From Paraburkholderia fungorum (GTDB lineage: Bacteria; Pseudomonadota; Gammaproteobacteria; Burkholderiales; Burkholderiaceae): 64,000 bases of DNA. Position 1 is the first letter of the stretch, and each line of letters starts with the position of its first letter. The notes beneath the pieces are model-generated. The model made no database searches. It saw only the letters and a list, made by a program, of their open reading frames with translations, and was not told where the DNA came from. This document shows, piece by piece, positions 1 to 8,935 of this stretch. The DNA lies in the NCBI RefSeq assembly GCF_902833645.1, contig NZ_CADFGE010000010.1, positions 62,001 to 126,000 of the forward strand. Reading direction: 5' to 3'. A program made the translations under genes and the position numbers.

Positions 1-1011
1 CGCGCGTTGCGTGGCTTCGGCCGCGACCACGGCCGCAGCCAGTGCCTCGGCCTGCTCGAAGAACGGATGCTCGGGCGGTTCGAATTTGACCTTGGTGGCC
101 TTTTTCAACGCCGACGCGGTCAGCTTCAAGGCCGCTTTCGGCGGCGGCGCATGGCAATCGCCCTGCGCGAAGTATTCGGTCCACGCCGCGATCGCGGCAC
201 TCACGAGATCGGGCTTATGCGAGGTCTTGCTCAGACGGTCCTGCGCTTGTCCAAGCAGGCTCACGATCGTGTCGCGCTCCGCCTGCCAGATTGCGCAAGC
301 TGTATCGAAACGCGCCTGCGGATCGGCGTCGTTGCCGCCAGCATCGACCTTGCCCCAGCGCAGTTGCGCCAACGGCTTCTTCAAGCGCCGTGCGAGTTGC
401 TCGTCGAGCGACGCGGGGCCGGCGCGTTTGGCCACGAGCCATGCCGCGAACGCGGGATGCGCATAGGCCACCGGTTCCACCTGCTCGCGCCAGAAATCGG
501 CTGCCATTTCGAAACGCAACGCGGCGTCGTCGGCTTCCATTTCGAACGCGAACGGCATGGCCGCGGCGAACGGCGCTTCCTGCAAGGCCCGTTGACAGAA
601 GGCGTGAATGGTGTGAATCGCGGCCTGGTCGAACGTGCGCAGCGCGCGCCGCACGACTTTCAACGCGCCCTCTCGATCAATGCCTCGCTCCGGCGCAAGC
701 GTGGTTTCGAAGAGACGCTGGATAAACGGATCGCCGCCGTCGTCGTCCGCATCGATAGCCCGGTCCAGTTCCGCGAGCCGCCCGCGAATCCGCTCGTGCA
801 ATTCCGCGGTCGCCGCCTTCGTAAAGGTTACGACCAGAATCTGGTCGGCGTTCAGATTCTTTTCAAGCAGCAGCCGCACGTACAACGCGCAGATGTTCCA
901 GGTCTTGCCGGTTCCCGCCGACGCCTCGATCTGGTTGACGCCCTCGAGCGAACAGGCGAAGACATCGAGCTCCTGCGCAACCAGCGCGTGATGATGAACG
1001 GCGCCGCTCAT
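1..1011 (-). CDS. recB: RecBCD exonuclease V beta subunit RecB, N-terminal part (cut by window edge)
   Basis: Reading the minus strand from the ATG at 1011 gives an open frame of 337 codons that runs off position 1, so only the N-terminal third of the protein is present. Residues 29-37 form a Walker A motif (EASAGTGKT) followed by a UvrD/Rep-type helicase region (VVTFTKAATAEL near residue 60), as in the SF1A helicase of RecB. RecB is the 3'-5' helicase and nuclease subunit of the RecBCD complex, which processes double-strand breaks for RecA. The start overlaps the recC stop codon (ATGA), which indicates translational coupling. The nuclease domain and recD would lie beyond the window. Confidence 0.95.
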   Translation of the reverse strand, partial: MSGAVHHHALVAQELDVFACSLEGVNQIEASAGTGKTWNICALYVRLLLEKNLNADQILVVTFTKAATAELHERIRGRLAELDRAIDADDDGGDPFIQRLFETTLAPERGIDREGALKVVRRALRTFDQAAIHTIHAFCQRALQEAPFAAAMPFAFEMEADDAALRFEMAADFWREQVEPVAYAHPAFAAWLVAKRAGPASLDEQLARRLKKPLAQLRWGKVDAGGNDADPQARFDTACAIWQAERDTIVSLLGQAQDRLSKTSHKPDLVSAAIAAWTEYFAQGDCHAPPPKAALKLTASALKKATKVKFEPPEHPFFEQAEALAAAVVAAEATQRA

Positions 1012-4000
1012 GATGTGCTCCGCAGGTGCTGCAGCAGCGGTTTGAAGACGATCGAGGCAAGACTGCCGAACGGTTCGTCGAGCGTCAATGGCGTGCCGCG
1101 CAGGGCGATGCGCAAAGCAGGGTCGTCGGATTCGCCGCGCACACGATCGTTGATCCACACGCCCTGTGCCGCGGAATCGCTCTCGCTGATTTTCACCCAT
1201 GCGCTCTTCGGGAAAAAGCGCAGCGGCAGCCTGCGCCCGGCCCTGAACAGCGCGGCAAGCGGCGCAAGTTCGTCGAGCGGCGCGGCAACCGGCGTGAGTT
1301 CGAAGCTCTCGCCGCTGCCATGCCAGACCGTGCGGCGTGGGCCGTTCGGCTGCGCCGCGCAATAGACCAGATGCGCGAGCCACGCCGACAGATAGTCGCG
1401 CGCAGTCGCTTTGGCGTATCGGAAAATCACTTGTCCTGTTTCGGTCAGCAAATTCAAGGTGCCGTGCAGTTGCAGCGGTGTTTCGGCTGCTTTGCGGAGC
1501 GCCGCGTCGTGCGGGCCGAAAAGCGTATCGGCGATGTCAGCGCCAGCGGGCCAGCGCGGCTTGATATCGAGCACGAATGGCAACCGTTCGACACCCGATG
1601 CGACTTCGCGGCGCACGCTGTCGGCGAGTTGGCGTAGCGCGCCGAGTTCGCGCGAGCGCCATACCGCGCCGGTCGCGCCACCCGGCAATTCCGGGCTCGC
1701 CGCGGCGACGCGGCGTACCCGCTCAAACATACCGTCCTGGTCTTCAGCGCCGCTGTCCAGCAGCACCGGCAGGAGCCGCTCCGCCAACGCGTCACGGCCG
1801 GCCCAATCGAGTTCGAACGGCTCCGTATCGAGCAATTCGCCCTGCGCATCCGACAACACAATACCCAGCCGATCGCGCAACAATGCACGCGCCGGGTGAC
1901 GCCAGAAACGCACGAATTCGTCGAAGGCAACCGAGGCCGTGTCTTCAGCGGGCAACGGTTGATCGAAAAACGGCGCAGCGGCCGGATGCTGCGGCGCGGC
2001 CAACAAAGTGGCCAGTTCCGCGCGATCCGTGTCGTAAGTGAAAAGGCCGCGCTGCGACGAGAAGTAGTCCGACGCGAACGCCTGCAGCGGGTGATCGATG
2101 ATGAACGCATGCCGCGCGGTTTCGATTTCCGCGGGACTCGCCCCTTCCCCCGCCGACACCTGGGCCAGGTGGTCGAGTAATTCGTCGACCAGCGCGGCCG
2201 GCGGCAACGGGGCATTGTCGCGAATGCTGCGACCGGTATAGGCGATGAAGAGCCGGTCCCGCGCGGCCAGCAGCAAATCGAGGAACAGATTGCGTTCGTC
2301 GTCGCGACGCTGCCGGTCACCGGCTTTACCGAAGGCAGCCATCAGGTCGAATTCGTCCGCGCGGGCGAGACTCGGCAACACGCCGTCATCCATGCCGAGC
2401 AGACAGACAATGCGATAGGGCAAACCGCGCAAGCTGGTCAGCGACGAAAACGTCACGCTCCCCCACGGCACGCCGCCGCGCGCGGGGTCGTCGAGCGCCT
2501 CGGTGAGTGCGCCGCGCACCACGGTGGCAGGCAACCCGACGTCTTGCGCGCCCGCCTGCATTGCGTCGCCCATCTTGTCGATCGCGTCGCGCACCGCCGC
2601 CAGCGAATCGGCAAACTCCACGCCGCCGTCGAAACACTGCGCGAGCGTTTCGAGCAGCAATTGCGCCCATTCGGCAGGGGTTTGCTCGACCGCGCAGCGC
2701 TGCGCGAAGCTTTCGATATCGTCGACGAAACTTGACAGGCGGCCGAGCAATTCGGCATCCGACCCATCCGCGCCTTCAACGGGCAACCAGGCATCGACCG
2801 GCTCGCCACCATCCGGCATCGCATAACCGAGGTATAGCCGGGTCAGCGCATCGGCGAATGTATGGCGCGCGACCGGCACGTGCTCGCCGGTCGGCTCGCC
2901 GGGCGCCAGCCCGCGCCGCGCACCGGCTGCCGCAAGCCACTCCTGCGCGGCTTCCAGCGCGCTGGCATCGATCCCGTAACGCGCGGCGATCGCATCGACC
3001 CGCAGCCATTCGATCAGATCCGGTGCGCCCACGCTACGCTCGGGCAAGGCCAGCCAGTCAAGCAGTAAACGCGCAACCGGATTGGCCTGCGAAGGTGGCA
3101 AGCCGGTAATCCGGTAGGGAATCCGGCGCGTGTCGCCAGGCGGCGCGGTGCCGAATACCGCATCGATCAATGGCCCGGCGGCCGCGAGATCGGACACTGC
3201 AACCAGCACATCGGAGGGCTGCAGATCGTCGAACTCGTCGAACCATCCGAGCAGCCGATCATGCAGCACTTCAAGCTGGCGCGACAGGCTGTGGCATACG
3301 TGGACTTCGATGCCATTCTCAATCGGCAATTCGTCGGTGTCCGTTTCCGCGCGCAACTCGAGGATGCCGTTCTGCACGGCGGCGAGCCAGCTCGGTTCCG
3401 GATTCTCGCTGAACTCGCCCGTCTCGCCGGATGCGGCGCTCTCAGTCAGCTCATGCAGCATGTGCAGTTGCGCCTGAGTCTGACGGCCCCATTCGGCCAG
3501 TAACGGATGACCCACCTGCTGATAATCACGCTGGCCCGCGGCGTCGAGCGCTTCGACGCGGCCCGCGCTGACCACGTCGAACCAGAACTCGCGGCACGGG
3601 TTCAACACATACAGCCGCACGTCGACCCAGCGCGAAAGCGCTCGCAATAGCGCGACGTGCAACGGCGGCATGGTGGGCAGCGCGAACACGCTGACCGCTT
3701 CCGGCCACTGCGCGTTCGAGATGGCTTCCAGATCGAGCGTGCCGATTTCTTCGAGAAAGCGATAAGCCGGCGGCAGAGCCGCTGCGGGCGTTTGCGCGTC
3801 GCCTGCCACTTCGGCGAGCACGGCGCGCCACAGTGCAGCTTGCCAACGCTCGTCTTCGCGCGCCGACTCGCTTGCGCCGACGAGACGCGGACCGGTGTCT
3901 CCCGCGGCGCCGCTCGCGAAGATCGAGCCGCCCTTCTGCCATTGCAGCAGCCATTCCGGGCGATAGGTCAGATAGTGGTCGAGCACGGTGGCCACACGAC

Positions 4001-4385
4001 GCGCCAGCTCGTAGCGCATCGACGCATCCGCCGCATCGAGATACGTACGCAGACGCGGCGAGGCATTCCACGGCAAAGCTTCGTCCGCTTCGCCCAGCAG
4101 CCGGTAGCAGCGCCAGACGAGCCGGTCCGGCGCGAACGGCGAATGCCTCGGCACCTCGATCACGCCGCCGATTTGCGCCCACAGCCATTGCGCGAGGTAA
4201 CCAAAATTGACATTCGCGCAGATACCCTGGCGCGCCGCGATGTCGAGCTCGAGCCGGCGGCGCACGGCCGCGCTCGGGACGATCACGGGCTGCGCGCGCC
4301 AGGGGTCGGACGGCGCTTGTGCCAGGTCGTCGAGCAACGCGCCGACAAGGGTTTCGTAGCGGTTCGAGTAGAAGAGCTGGAGCAT
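1008..4385 (-). CDS. recC: RecBCD exonuclease V gamma subunit RecC
   Basis: The 1125-residue product has the typical length of RecC and opens with the family N-terminus (MLQLFYSNRYETLVGALL). It also has the PVIVPSAAVRRRLE segment and later an SSLTSLRGLPYRIVCLLGMD segment characteristic of RecC. RecC is a helicase-like subunit without an active Walker motif that splits the DNA duplex and recognises Chi in the complex. It is first in the recC-recB operon and overlaps recB by four bases. The 207 bases between its start and the divergent FUSC gene hold no other gene. Assignment rests on recognised sequence features and on the adjacent recB. Confidence 0.95.
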   Translation of the reverse strand: MLQLFYSNRYETLVGALLDDLAQAPSDPWRAQPVIVPSAAVRRRLELDIAARQGICANVNFGYLAQWLWAQIGGVIEVPRHSPFAPDRLVWRCYRLLGEADEALPWNASPRLRTYLDAADASMRYELARRVATVLDHYLTYRPEWLLQWQKGGSIFASGAAGDTGPRLVGASESAREDERWQAALWRAVLAEVAGDAQTPAAALPPAYRFLEEIGTLDLEAISNAQWPEAVSVFALPTMPPLHVALLRALSRWVDVRLYVLNPCREFWFDVVSAGRVEALDAAGQRDYQQVGHPLLAEWGRQTQAQLHMLHELTESAASGETGEFSENPEPSWLAAVQNGILELRAETDTDELPIENGIEVHVCHSLSRQLEVLHDRLLGWFDEFDDLQPSDVLVAVSDLAAAGPLIDAVFGTAPPGDTRRIPYRITGLPPSQANPVARLLLDWLALPERSVGAPDLIEWLRVDAIAARYGIDASALEAAQEWLAAAGARRGLAPGEPTGEHVPVARHTFADALTRLYLGYAMPDGGEPVDAWLPVEGADGSDAELLGRLSSFVDDIESFAQRCAVEQTPAEWAQLLLETLAQCFDGGVEFADSLAAVRDAIDKMGDAMQAGAQDVGLPATVVRGALTEALDDPARGGVPWGSVTFSSLTSLRGLPYRIVCLLGMDDGVLPSLARADEFDLMAAFGKAGDRQRRDDERNLFLDLLLAARDRLFIAYTGRSIRDNAPLPPAALVDELLDHLAQVSAGEGASPAEIETARHAFIIDHPLQAFASDYFSSQRGLFTYDTDRAELATLLAAPQHPAAAPFFDQPLPAEDTASVAFDEFVRFWRHPARALLRDRLGIVLSDAQGELLDTEPFELDWAGRDALAERLLPVLLDSGAEDQDGMFERVRRVAAASPELPGGATGAVWRSRELGALRQLADSVRREVASGVERLPFVLDIKPRWPAGADIADTLFGPHDAALRKAAETPLQLHGTLNLLTETGQVIFRYAKATARDYLSAWLAHLVYCAAQPNGPRRTVWHGSGESFELTPVAAPLDELAPLAALFRAGRRLPLRFFPKSAWVKISESDSAAQGVWINDRVRGESDDPALRIALRGTPLTLDEPFGSLASIVFKPLLQHLRSTS

Positions 4386-4592
4386 GGATCCTGGGGAAGC
4401 AGGCGGCGCGAGCTGAACGCCCCCGGCCGCGACAGATACTGAAGCGACAGCATAACAAACGCGCCACCAGGGCAGAACCTGGCCGAACGGACGAGGTCAG
4501 ATCAGGCACAAAATCAGTTAGACTCGTCGGCAAGTTTGGGTCTGCACCAGGTCCACCCCGGGTCGGCCTTTTCAACCGCGTTTTCTCAGTGA

Positions 4593-7184
4593 ATGGAATT
4601 CAGGCAGTCGATGCGCTATTCGGTTGAAATAAAAAAATTCCTTTACAGCCAGTACTTTTATGGCGGCCTGCGCATCGCAGTCGGCGTGTCGTTACCGGCC
4701 GTCCTGTGTCTGATCGTATTTCACGATCGCGACCTCGGCTTCACGATTGCGACCGGCGCGCTCGGCGCATGTGTGGTCGACATGCCGGGCCCGCTCAAGT
4801 ACAAGCACAACGAGATGCTGGCGTGCACGGTGATCGGTTTCCTGTCCGCGCTCGCCACCGGCCTCGCCACGGTCAACTCGGTGGCGTTGTGGTGCACGGT
4901 CGTGCCGCTCACGTTCGTGCTCTCGTTGATCGTCGTGTATGGCAACCGCTGGCCGCAAATCAGCTTTGCCACGCTGTTCATGATGGTCATGACGCTGGAA
5001 GAGCATTTCACGCCGATGCAGGCGCTCGTCAACGCGTCGTGGATTCTGGTGGGCGGTCTCTGGTACACGTACTGGTCGACTTTCGTCAGCCGCTGGATGA
5101 TGCATCGCATCGAACAGCAGGCGCTCGCCGAAAGTGTGTTCGCGTGCGCGGACTATCTGCTCGCGCGCGCCGCCTTCTACGATCTCGATAACGATCTCGA
5201 CGAGTGTTATCGCAACCTGGTCGACAAGCAGATCTCCGCAGTCGATCGTCAGGATGCTGCGCGCGACATCGTGCTGCGCAATCTGCCGAAGCTGAAAACC
5301 GGCCGGCTCGAGCCGCGCCGGGCCATGCTGTTCAATCTGTTCATCAATACCGTCGATCTGCACGAGCTGTTTGTCGGCACGCATGTCGATTATTCGCTGG
5401 TGCGCAACACGTTTGGCGGCTCCGATCTGCTGGTGTTCTACCGCGATCTGATTCGCAAATCCGCGGCCGATCTCGAAGAAATTGGACTCGCGGTGCTGCA
5501 AAACCAGCCGCCGCGTATTCGCGTGAATGTCAAAGCCGAGTTGCGCGCCATCGAGTTCGAGATCGACCTGATGCGCAAGCAGGACCTGCCGGGTAAGAAT
5601 CCCGAGGCGTATTCGGCGATATCGTCCACCTTCCGGCGTATCTGGAGCGCCACGCGCCTGATCGACAAGATGCGTAAAAGCCTGTCGAGCGATCCGGGCG
5701 CAAGCGGAACTGAAACCGAATTGCGCCTCGACCAGGCGCTTTCCCGCTTCGTATCGAGCCGCCGTGTGCCGTTCGGGCAGATCTTCTCGAATCTGACCAT
5801 GGCCTCGCCGAGCTTCCGCCATGCGCTGCGCGTGACGATTGCGGTCGCGGTAGGTTTCTGGCTCGGCCGCCTGCTGCCGCTCACGAATGCCTACTGGATC
5901 GTGATGACCACGGTCATCATTCTGAAACCGGGCTATTCGCTGACCAAACAGCGCAACGGGCAGCGGATCATCGGCACGCTGATCGGCTGTGCGGCGAGCA
6001 TCGCGTTGATGATCTTCGTCAAGGAGCCGCACATCCTGCTGGTGGTGATGTTCGCGTCGATGGTGATGAGCTACAGCCTGCTGCTGTTCAATTACACGGC
6101 GAGCGTGGTGTTCACCTCCTCGTACGTGCTGCTCATGTTCCATCTGCTCGCGCCGGGCAGTATGCGCATCATCGGCGAACGCGCGATCGACACAGTGGTG
6201 GGTTGCGCGATCGCGATTGCGGCAAGCCACTTGTTCCCCTACTGGGAATACCGGCTGATGGGCAAGCTGGTCAACAACATGATCAATGCCACCCGGCAGT
6301 ATCTGGAAGCAAGCTGGTGGTGGAGCGGCAAGCCGGCGGCCGCGGTGGTGGCCACGGTAACGGAAGCCGGTGCATTTGCGCCCGCGGCGGCCATGGCTGA
6401 TCCGGCGATCGATTTCGGCAAGCCGGTGCGCGCGGTGGCAAATGCTGGAACAAGCGTTGGAACAAGCGTTGGAACAAGCGCTGGAACAAGCGCTGGAGCA
6501 ACTACGAGCGGCAACGCGGTACTTCAAACCGGCTCCGGCGCCGCTGCAAACATGGGTGCAACCGCCGCTGCCAATCCGAATACTAATGCGGGTGCCAAGC
6601 CGAGTTCAGGCGACGCCGCCGCCGTCAGCAACGCGAGCACCAAGCCGGCAGGCGGGGCATCCGCTGCCGCGGTGGCCGCTGCAACCGCGCTTGATCGCGA
6701 TTATCGCTACCGGCTCGCCCGCAAGAACGTCCACGTAGCGTTTGCCAATCTGGGCCAGGCGTTCCAGCGCATGATGCTCGAGCCGAAGTCCGCGCAGAAA
6801 TTCGTGCCGGAACTGAACGACCTGCTGATACGCAGCCACGTGCTCGCCTCGCAGATCACAGCGGCCGCGCCGTTGCTGCGCACCTCCGCGCAGCAGGGCG
6901 ACGCTGTCTCGCTACAGCCATTGCAGCGCGCGCTGAGCGTGGTCCGCGACAATTTGACCGAGGCCGAAGCGGGTAGCGCATCGCCCGCCGACCAAGGCGA
7001 ACAGATCAAACAATTGATGCGTGAGCTGGATGTGATGGTGGTCGAGACGGAGAAATCGCCCGACTATTCGGCTGACGCCGTGCACGATATGAAGTTGCTC
7101 GCCCATCAGTGCAAGCAGATGCTGACGGCGTCAGCGCAGATTCGCAAGGATGCGAGCGTGATCCGGCTGCCGGCAGAAGCGTGA
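4593..7184 (+). CDS. FUSC-family inner-membrane protein (aromatic acid/efflux transporter type)
   Basis: The 863-residue protein has the two-block layout of FUSC/YccS/AaeB proteins. An N-terminal set of membrane helices (about residues 20-170) is followed by a soluble domain. A second membrane block (about 400-550) contains the family signature around VTIAVAVGFWLGRLLPL and TTVIILKPGYSLTKQR. The C-terminal part is a cytoplasmic helical region interrupted by a low-complexity Ala/Gly/Thr/Ser stretch (about 610-705). Members export aromatic carboxylic acids or similar compounds; the substrate here is unknown. The ATG at 4611 (MRYSVEIKK) is an equally possible start. It stands alone between divergent recC and the convergent small gene downstream. 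Confidence 0.85.
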   Translation: MEFRQSMRYSVEIKKFLYSQYFYGGLRIAVGVSLPAVLCLIVFHDRDLGFTIATGALGACVVDMPGPLKYKHNEMLACTVIGFLSALATGLATVNSVALWCTVVPLTFVLSLIVVYGNRWPQISFATLFMMVMTLEEHFTPMQALVNASWILVGGLWYTYWSTFVSRWMMHRIEQQALAESVFACADYLLARAAFYDLDNDLDECYRNLVDKQISAVDRQDAARDIVLRNLPKLKTGRLEPRRAMLFNLFINTVDLHELFVGTHVDYSLVRNTFGGSDLLVFYRDLIRKSAADLEEIGLAVLQNQPPRIRVNVKAELRAIEFEIDLMRKQDLPGKNPEAYSAISSTFRRIWSATRLIDKMRKSLSSDPGASGTETELRLDQALSRFVSSRRVPFGQIFSNLTMASPSFRHALRVTIAVAVGFWLGRLLPLTNAYWIVMTTVIILKPGYSLTKQRNGQRIIGTLIGCAASIALMIFVKEPHILLVVMFASMVMSYSLLLFNYTASVVFTSSYVLLMFHLLAPGSMRIIGERAIDTVVGCAIAIAASHLFPYWEYRLMGKLVNNMINATRQYLEASWWWSGKPAAAVVATVTEAGAFAPAAAMADPAIDFGKPVRAVANAGTSVGTSVGTSAGTSAGATTSGNAVLQTGSGAAANMGATAAANPNTNAGAKPSSGDAAAVSNASTKPAGGASAAAVAAATALDRDYRYRLARKNVHVAFANLGQAFQRMMLEPKSAQKFVPELNDLLIRSHVLASQITAAAPLLRTSAQQGDAVSLQPLQRALSVVRDNLTEAEAGSASPADQGEQIKQLMRELDVMVVETEKSPDYSADAVHDMKLLAHQCKQMLTASAQIRKDASVIRLPAEA
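6445..6504 (+). repeat. 12-bp tandem repeat inside the FUSC gene
   Basis: Four near-identical copies of YTGGAACAAGCG and a degenerate fifth copy run in tandem. In the gene's frame they encode a four-residue repeat (GTSV/GTSA). Because the unit is 12 bp, copy-number change would keep the frame, so length variation between strains is plausible. Confidence 0.9.
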
Positions 7185-7191
7185 TACGAAA

Positions 7192-7211
7192 CGGGCCGTT
7201 ATAACGGCCCG
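7192..7211 (+). terminator. Perfect 20-bp palindrome after the FUSC gene
   Basis: CGGGCCGTTATAACGGCCCG begins eight bases after the FUSC stop codon and can form a strong hairpin. There is no T-run on either strand, so it is only a possible terminator or transcript-end stabiliser between convergent genes. Confidence 0.4.
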
Positions 7212-7346
7212 GGCTCGTCGTGCGCCATACGTTCAAAGCAGGCTTTCAGCACGTGCCGGCAACCAGCACCGCACGAGGCGCAAGCTCCGCCGAACCGACC
7301 GCGGCGGCGGATCGTCGATCGATCGCGTCGTGTGTCTTCGTGTGCC

Positions 7347-7565
7347 TTATTGCGCAGCGCCGCTCGCGGGTTTCGCCGCCGTAGCCGCCGCAGCAGCCGC
7401 CGCCGCGTCCGAAGAAACCGTCGGCTCCGGTGCGTTCTGACGGTCGAACTCACGCTTTTCCGTGATGGCGTTATAGAAGAGCGTGGCGATCACCAGCAGT
7501 ACCGCGACCACGATGAAAATAGCAATGCCGAAAGTCGGGTTCTTCTTGCGCGGCGGTTTGTTCAT
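7347..7565 (-). CDS. Small single-pass membrane protein of unknown function
   Basis: The 72-residue product has a basic N-terminus (MNKPPRKKN), one hydrophobic helix at about residues 12-30 (FGIAIFIVVAVLLVIATLF), then a short charged segment and an Ala-rich tail. The order suggests N-in topology with the tail in the periplasm. Codon use matches its neighbours. I do not recognise a family with a known role. It lies convergent to the FUSC gene and downstream of the Lrp-type regulator, with about 86 bases between them, so co-transcription with the regulator is possible. Confidence 0.7.
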   Translation of the reverse strand: MNKPPRKKNPTFGIAIFIVVAVLLVIATLFYNAITEKREFDRQNAPEPTVSSDAAAAAAAATAAKPASGAAQ

Positions 7566-7651
7566 GAGGCGGGCTCGGTTCGCGAAGCAGTCGCGGATAG
7601 TATCGGGAAAGGCGGCATTCTACGCCCACTGAGCTTGCGCGTGGCTTGCGG

Positions 7652-8137
7652 TCAACGACCCTCCACCACCGCCGAGGGCCGCACCGGCAGCGCCGTCGAG
7701 TACTTGATCTGTTCCATCGCAAAACTGGAACTCACGTCATACAGCGGCACGGCGCCGATCAACAGCTTATAGACCCGATCGTAGTCGTCGATATCGGACA
7801 CCACCACGCGCAACAGGTAGTCGGTTTCGCCGCTCATCCGGTAGACCTCCACCACCTCCGGAATGTCCTGCACCGCACGCGTAAAGGCCTGCGCCCAGGC
7901 CTCCGTGTGCTGGTTCGTTCGCACCGCCACGAACACGGTCGTGCCCACGCCGAGTTTGCGCGCGTCGCACAGCGCCACCTGGGCGCGAATCACGCCGGTC
8001 TCTTTCAGACGTTGCAGCCGCTTCCAACATGGCGTTTGCGACAGATTCACGCGCTGCGCCAGTTCGGCGATCGGCATCGTTGCGTCTTCCTGCAACAGTT
8101 CGAGCAGCTTCCGATCGATGATATCCATTCCCATCAT
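7652..8137 (-). CDS. Lrp/AsnC-family transcriptional regulator
   Basis: The 161-residue protein has an N-terminal winged helix-turn-helix (MDIIDRKLLELLQED, then LAQRVNLSQTPCWKRLQRL at about residues 22-40). The C-terminal RAM ligand domain includes GETDYLLRVV near residue 110. Such proteins respond to amino acids and bind as multimers. The ATG at 8137 follows AGGGG at good spacing; an upstream extension lacks regulator sequence and was rejected. It is divergent from the cysteine-dioxygenase-like gene, with a 135-bp AT-rich gap. The inference is that it controls that gene in response to cysteine or a related amino acid. Confidence 0.93.
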   Translation of the reverse strand: MMGMDIIDRKLLELLQEDATMPIAELAQRVNLSQTPCWKRLQRLKETGVIRAQVALCDARKLGVGTTVFVAVRTNQHTEAWAQAFTRAVQDIPEVVEVYRMSGETDYLLRVVVSDIDDYDRVYKLLIGAVPLYDVSSSFAMEQIKYSTALPVRPSAVVEGR

Positions 8138-8272
8138 CACGCCCCTATAGGAAATTATTCTACTTTTAAGTCTGTGGGTGGAATTATATGGAAACTCTTT
8201 CTCCAGGCAAACGGGTATAAATATCTCTGTCAAAAAATAGCCGATAAGCAGCCATCCAGCTGCACAGCGATC

Positions 8273-8917
8273 ATGAGCCAAGACCCCCGTTCAACCCCCG
8301 TCGCCCATTCCTCCGCCCACGCCACGCAGTTTGCCGCCGCGCGCGAAATGCCCTCGTGTGCGCCTCGCACCGCGCCGCTCGCACACCTGTGCGACGCGCT
8401 CGATGCAATGCTCGAAGCCTGCGTGAACTTCTCCGAACCCTCGAATTCGACCTTCTTCGCGCGCAGCATGCGCATCGCGCTTGCCGAAGCCGCCGCGAAC
8501 CCCGCCTTGCTCACCCCGGCGCAACGCGAAGGCTCCGCCGAAAACTACCGCCGTCATCTGCTGGCCGCCGACCCTCACGGCCGCTATGCGATCGCCGCGC
8601 TGGTATGGCTGCCGCACCAGGCAAGCCCGGTGCACGCACACCACACCTGGTGCGGCTACGCGGTGCTGGAGGGCACGCTGAGCGAAACGGTCTTCGAATG
8701 GAACGGCGCACAGCATTGCGCAAGCGCCACCCGAACGCAAGCTCGTAATACCGGCGCCGTGTCGTTTGTGCGTGGCGGCAGGAGCGGCATTCACCGGCTC
8801 GGCAATTGCAGCGACGCACCCGCCGTCTCGCTGCACATCTACGGCGTCGCGGGCGCGCAGATCGCCACGCACGTCAACGACATCGTGCACACCGTTCAGG
8901 CACCGGCGCTCGTCTGA
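8273..8917 (+). CDS. Cysteine dioxygenase-family cupin protein
   Basis: The 214-residue product matches type I cysteine dioxygenases. The metal ligands appear as His121 and His123 in SPVHAHHTW and His174 in GIHRLGN. The reaction in the family is oxidation of a thiol (cysteine or 3-mercaptopropionate) to the sulfinic acid with O2 and Fe(II). The substrate-binding position is YRRHLL (Arg94), which resembles the Arg-type cysteine enzymes rather than the Gln-type mercaptopropionate enzymes; this is inferred from a by-eye alignment. The start was chosen at ATG 8273 because the sequence before it is not conserved-looking and the length then fits the family. It is divergent from the Lrp-type regulator. 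Confidence 0.85.
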   Translation: MSQDPRSTPVAHSSAHATQFAAAREMPSCAPRTAPLAHLCDALDAMLEACVNFSEPSNSTFFARSMRIALAEAAANPALLTPAQREGSAENYRRHLLAADPHGRYAIAALVWLPHQASPVHAHHTWCGYAVLEGTLSETVFEWNGAQHCASATRTQARNTGAVSFVRGGRSGIHRLGNCSDAPAVSLHIYGVAGAQIATHVNDIVHTVQAPALV

Positions 8918-8935
8918 AACCGGCATCGGGTTTAC

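Noticed and set aside
7..1365. Long plus-strand open frame opposite recB and recC
   Set aside because: It is Arg-rich without domain character and lies antisense to a frame with a clear RecB helicase motif; in GC-rich DNA such shadows are common.
4692..6527. Long minus-strand open frame opposite the FUSC gene
   Set aside because: The translation is rich in Arg, His and Glu with no recognisable fold, while the plus strand encodes a convincing membrane protein.
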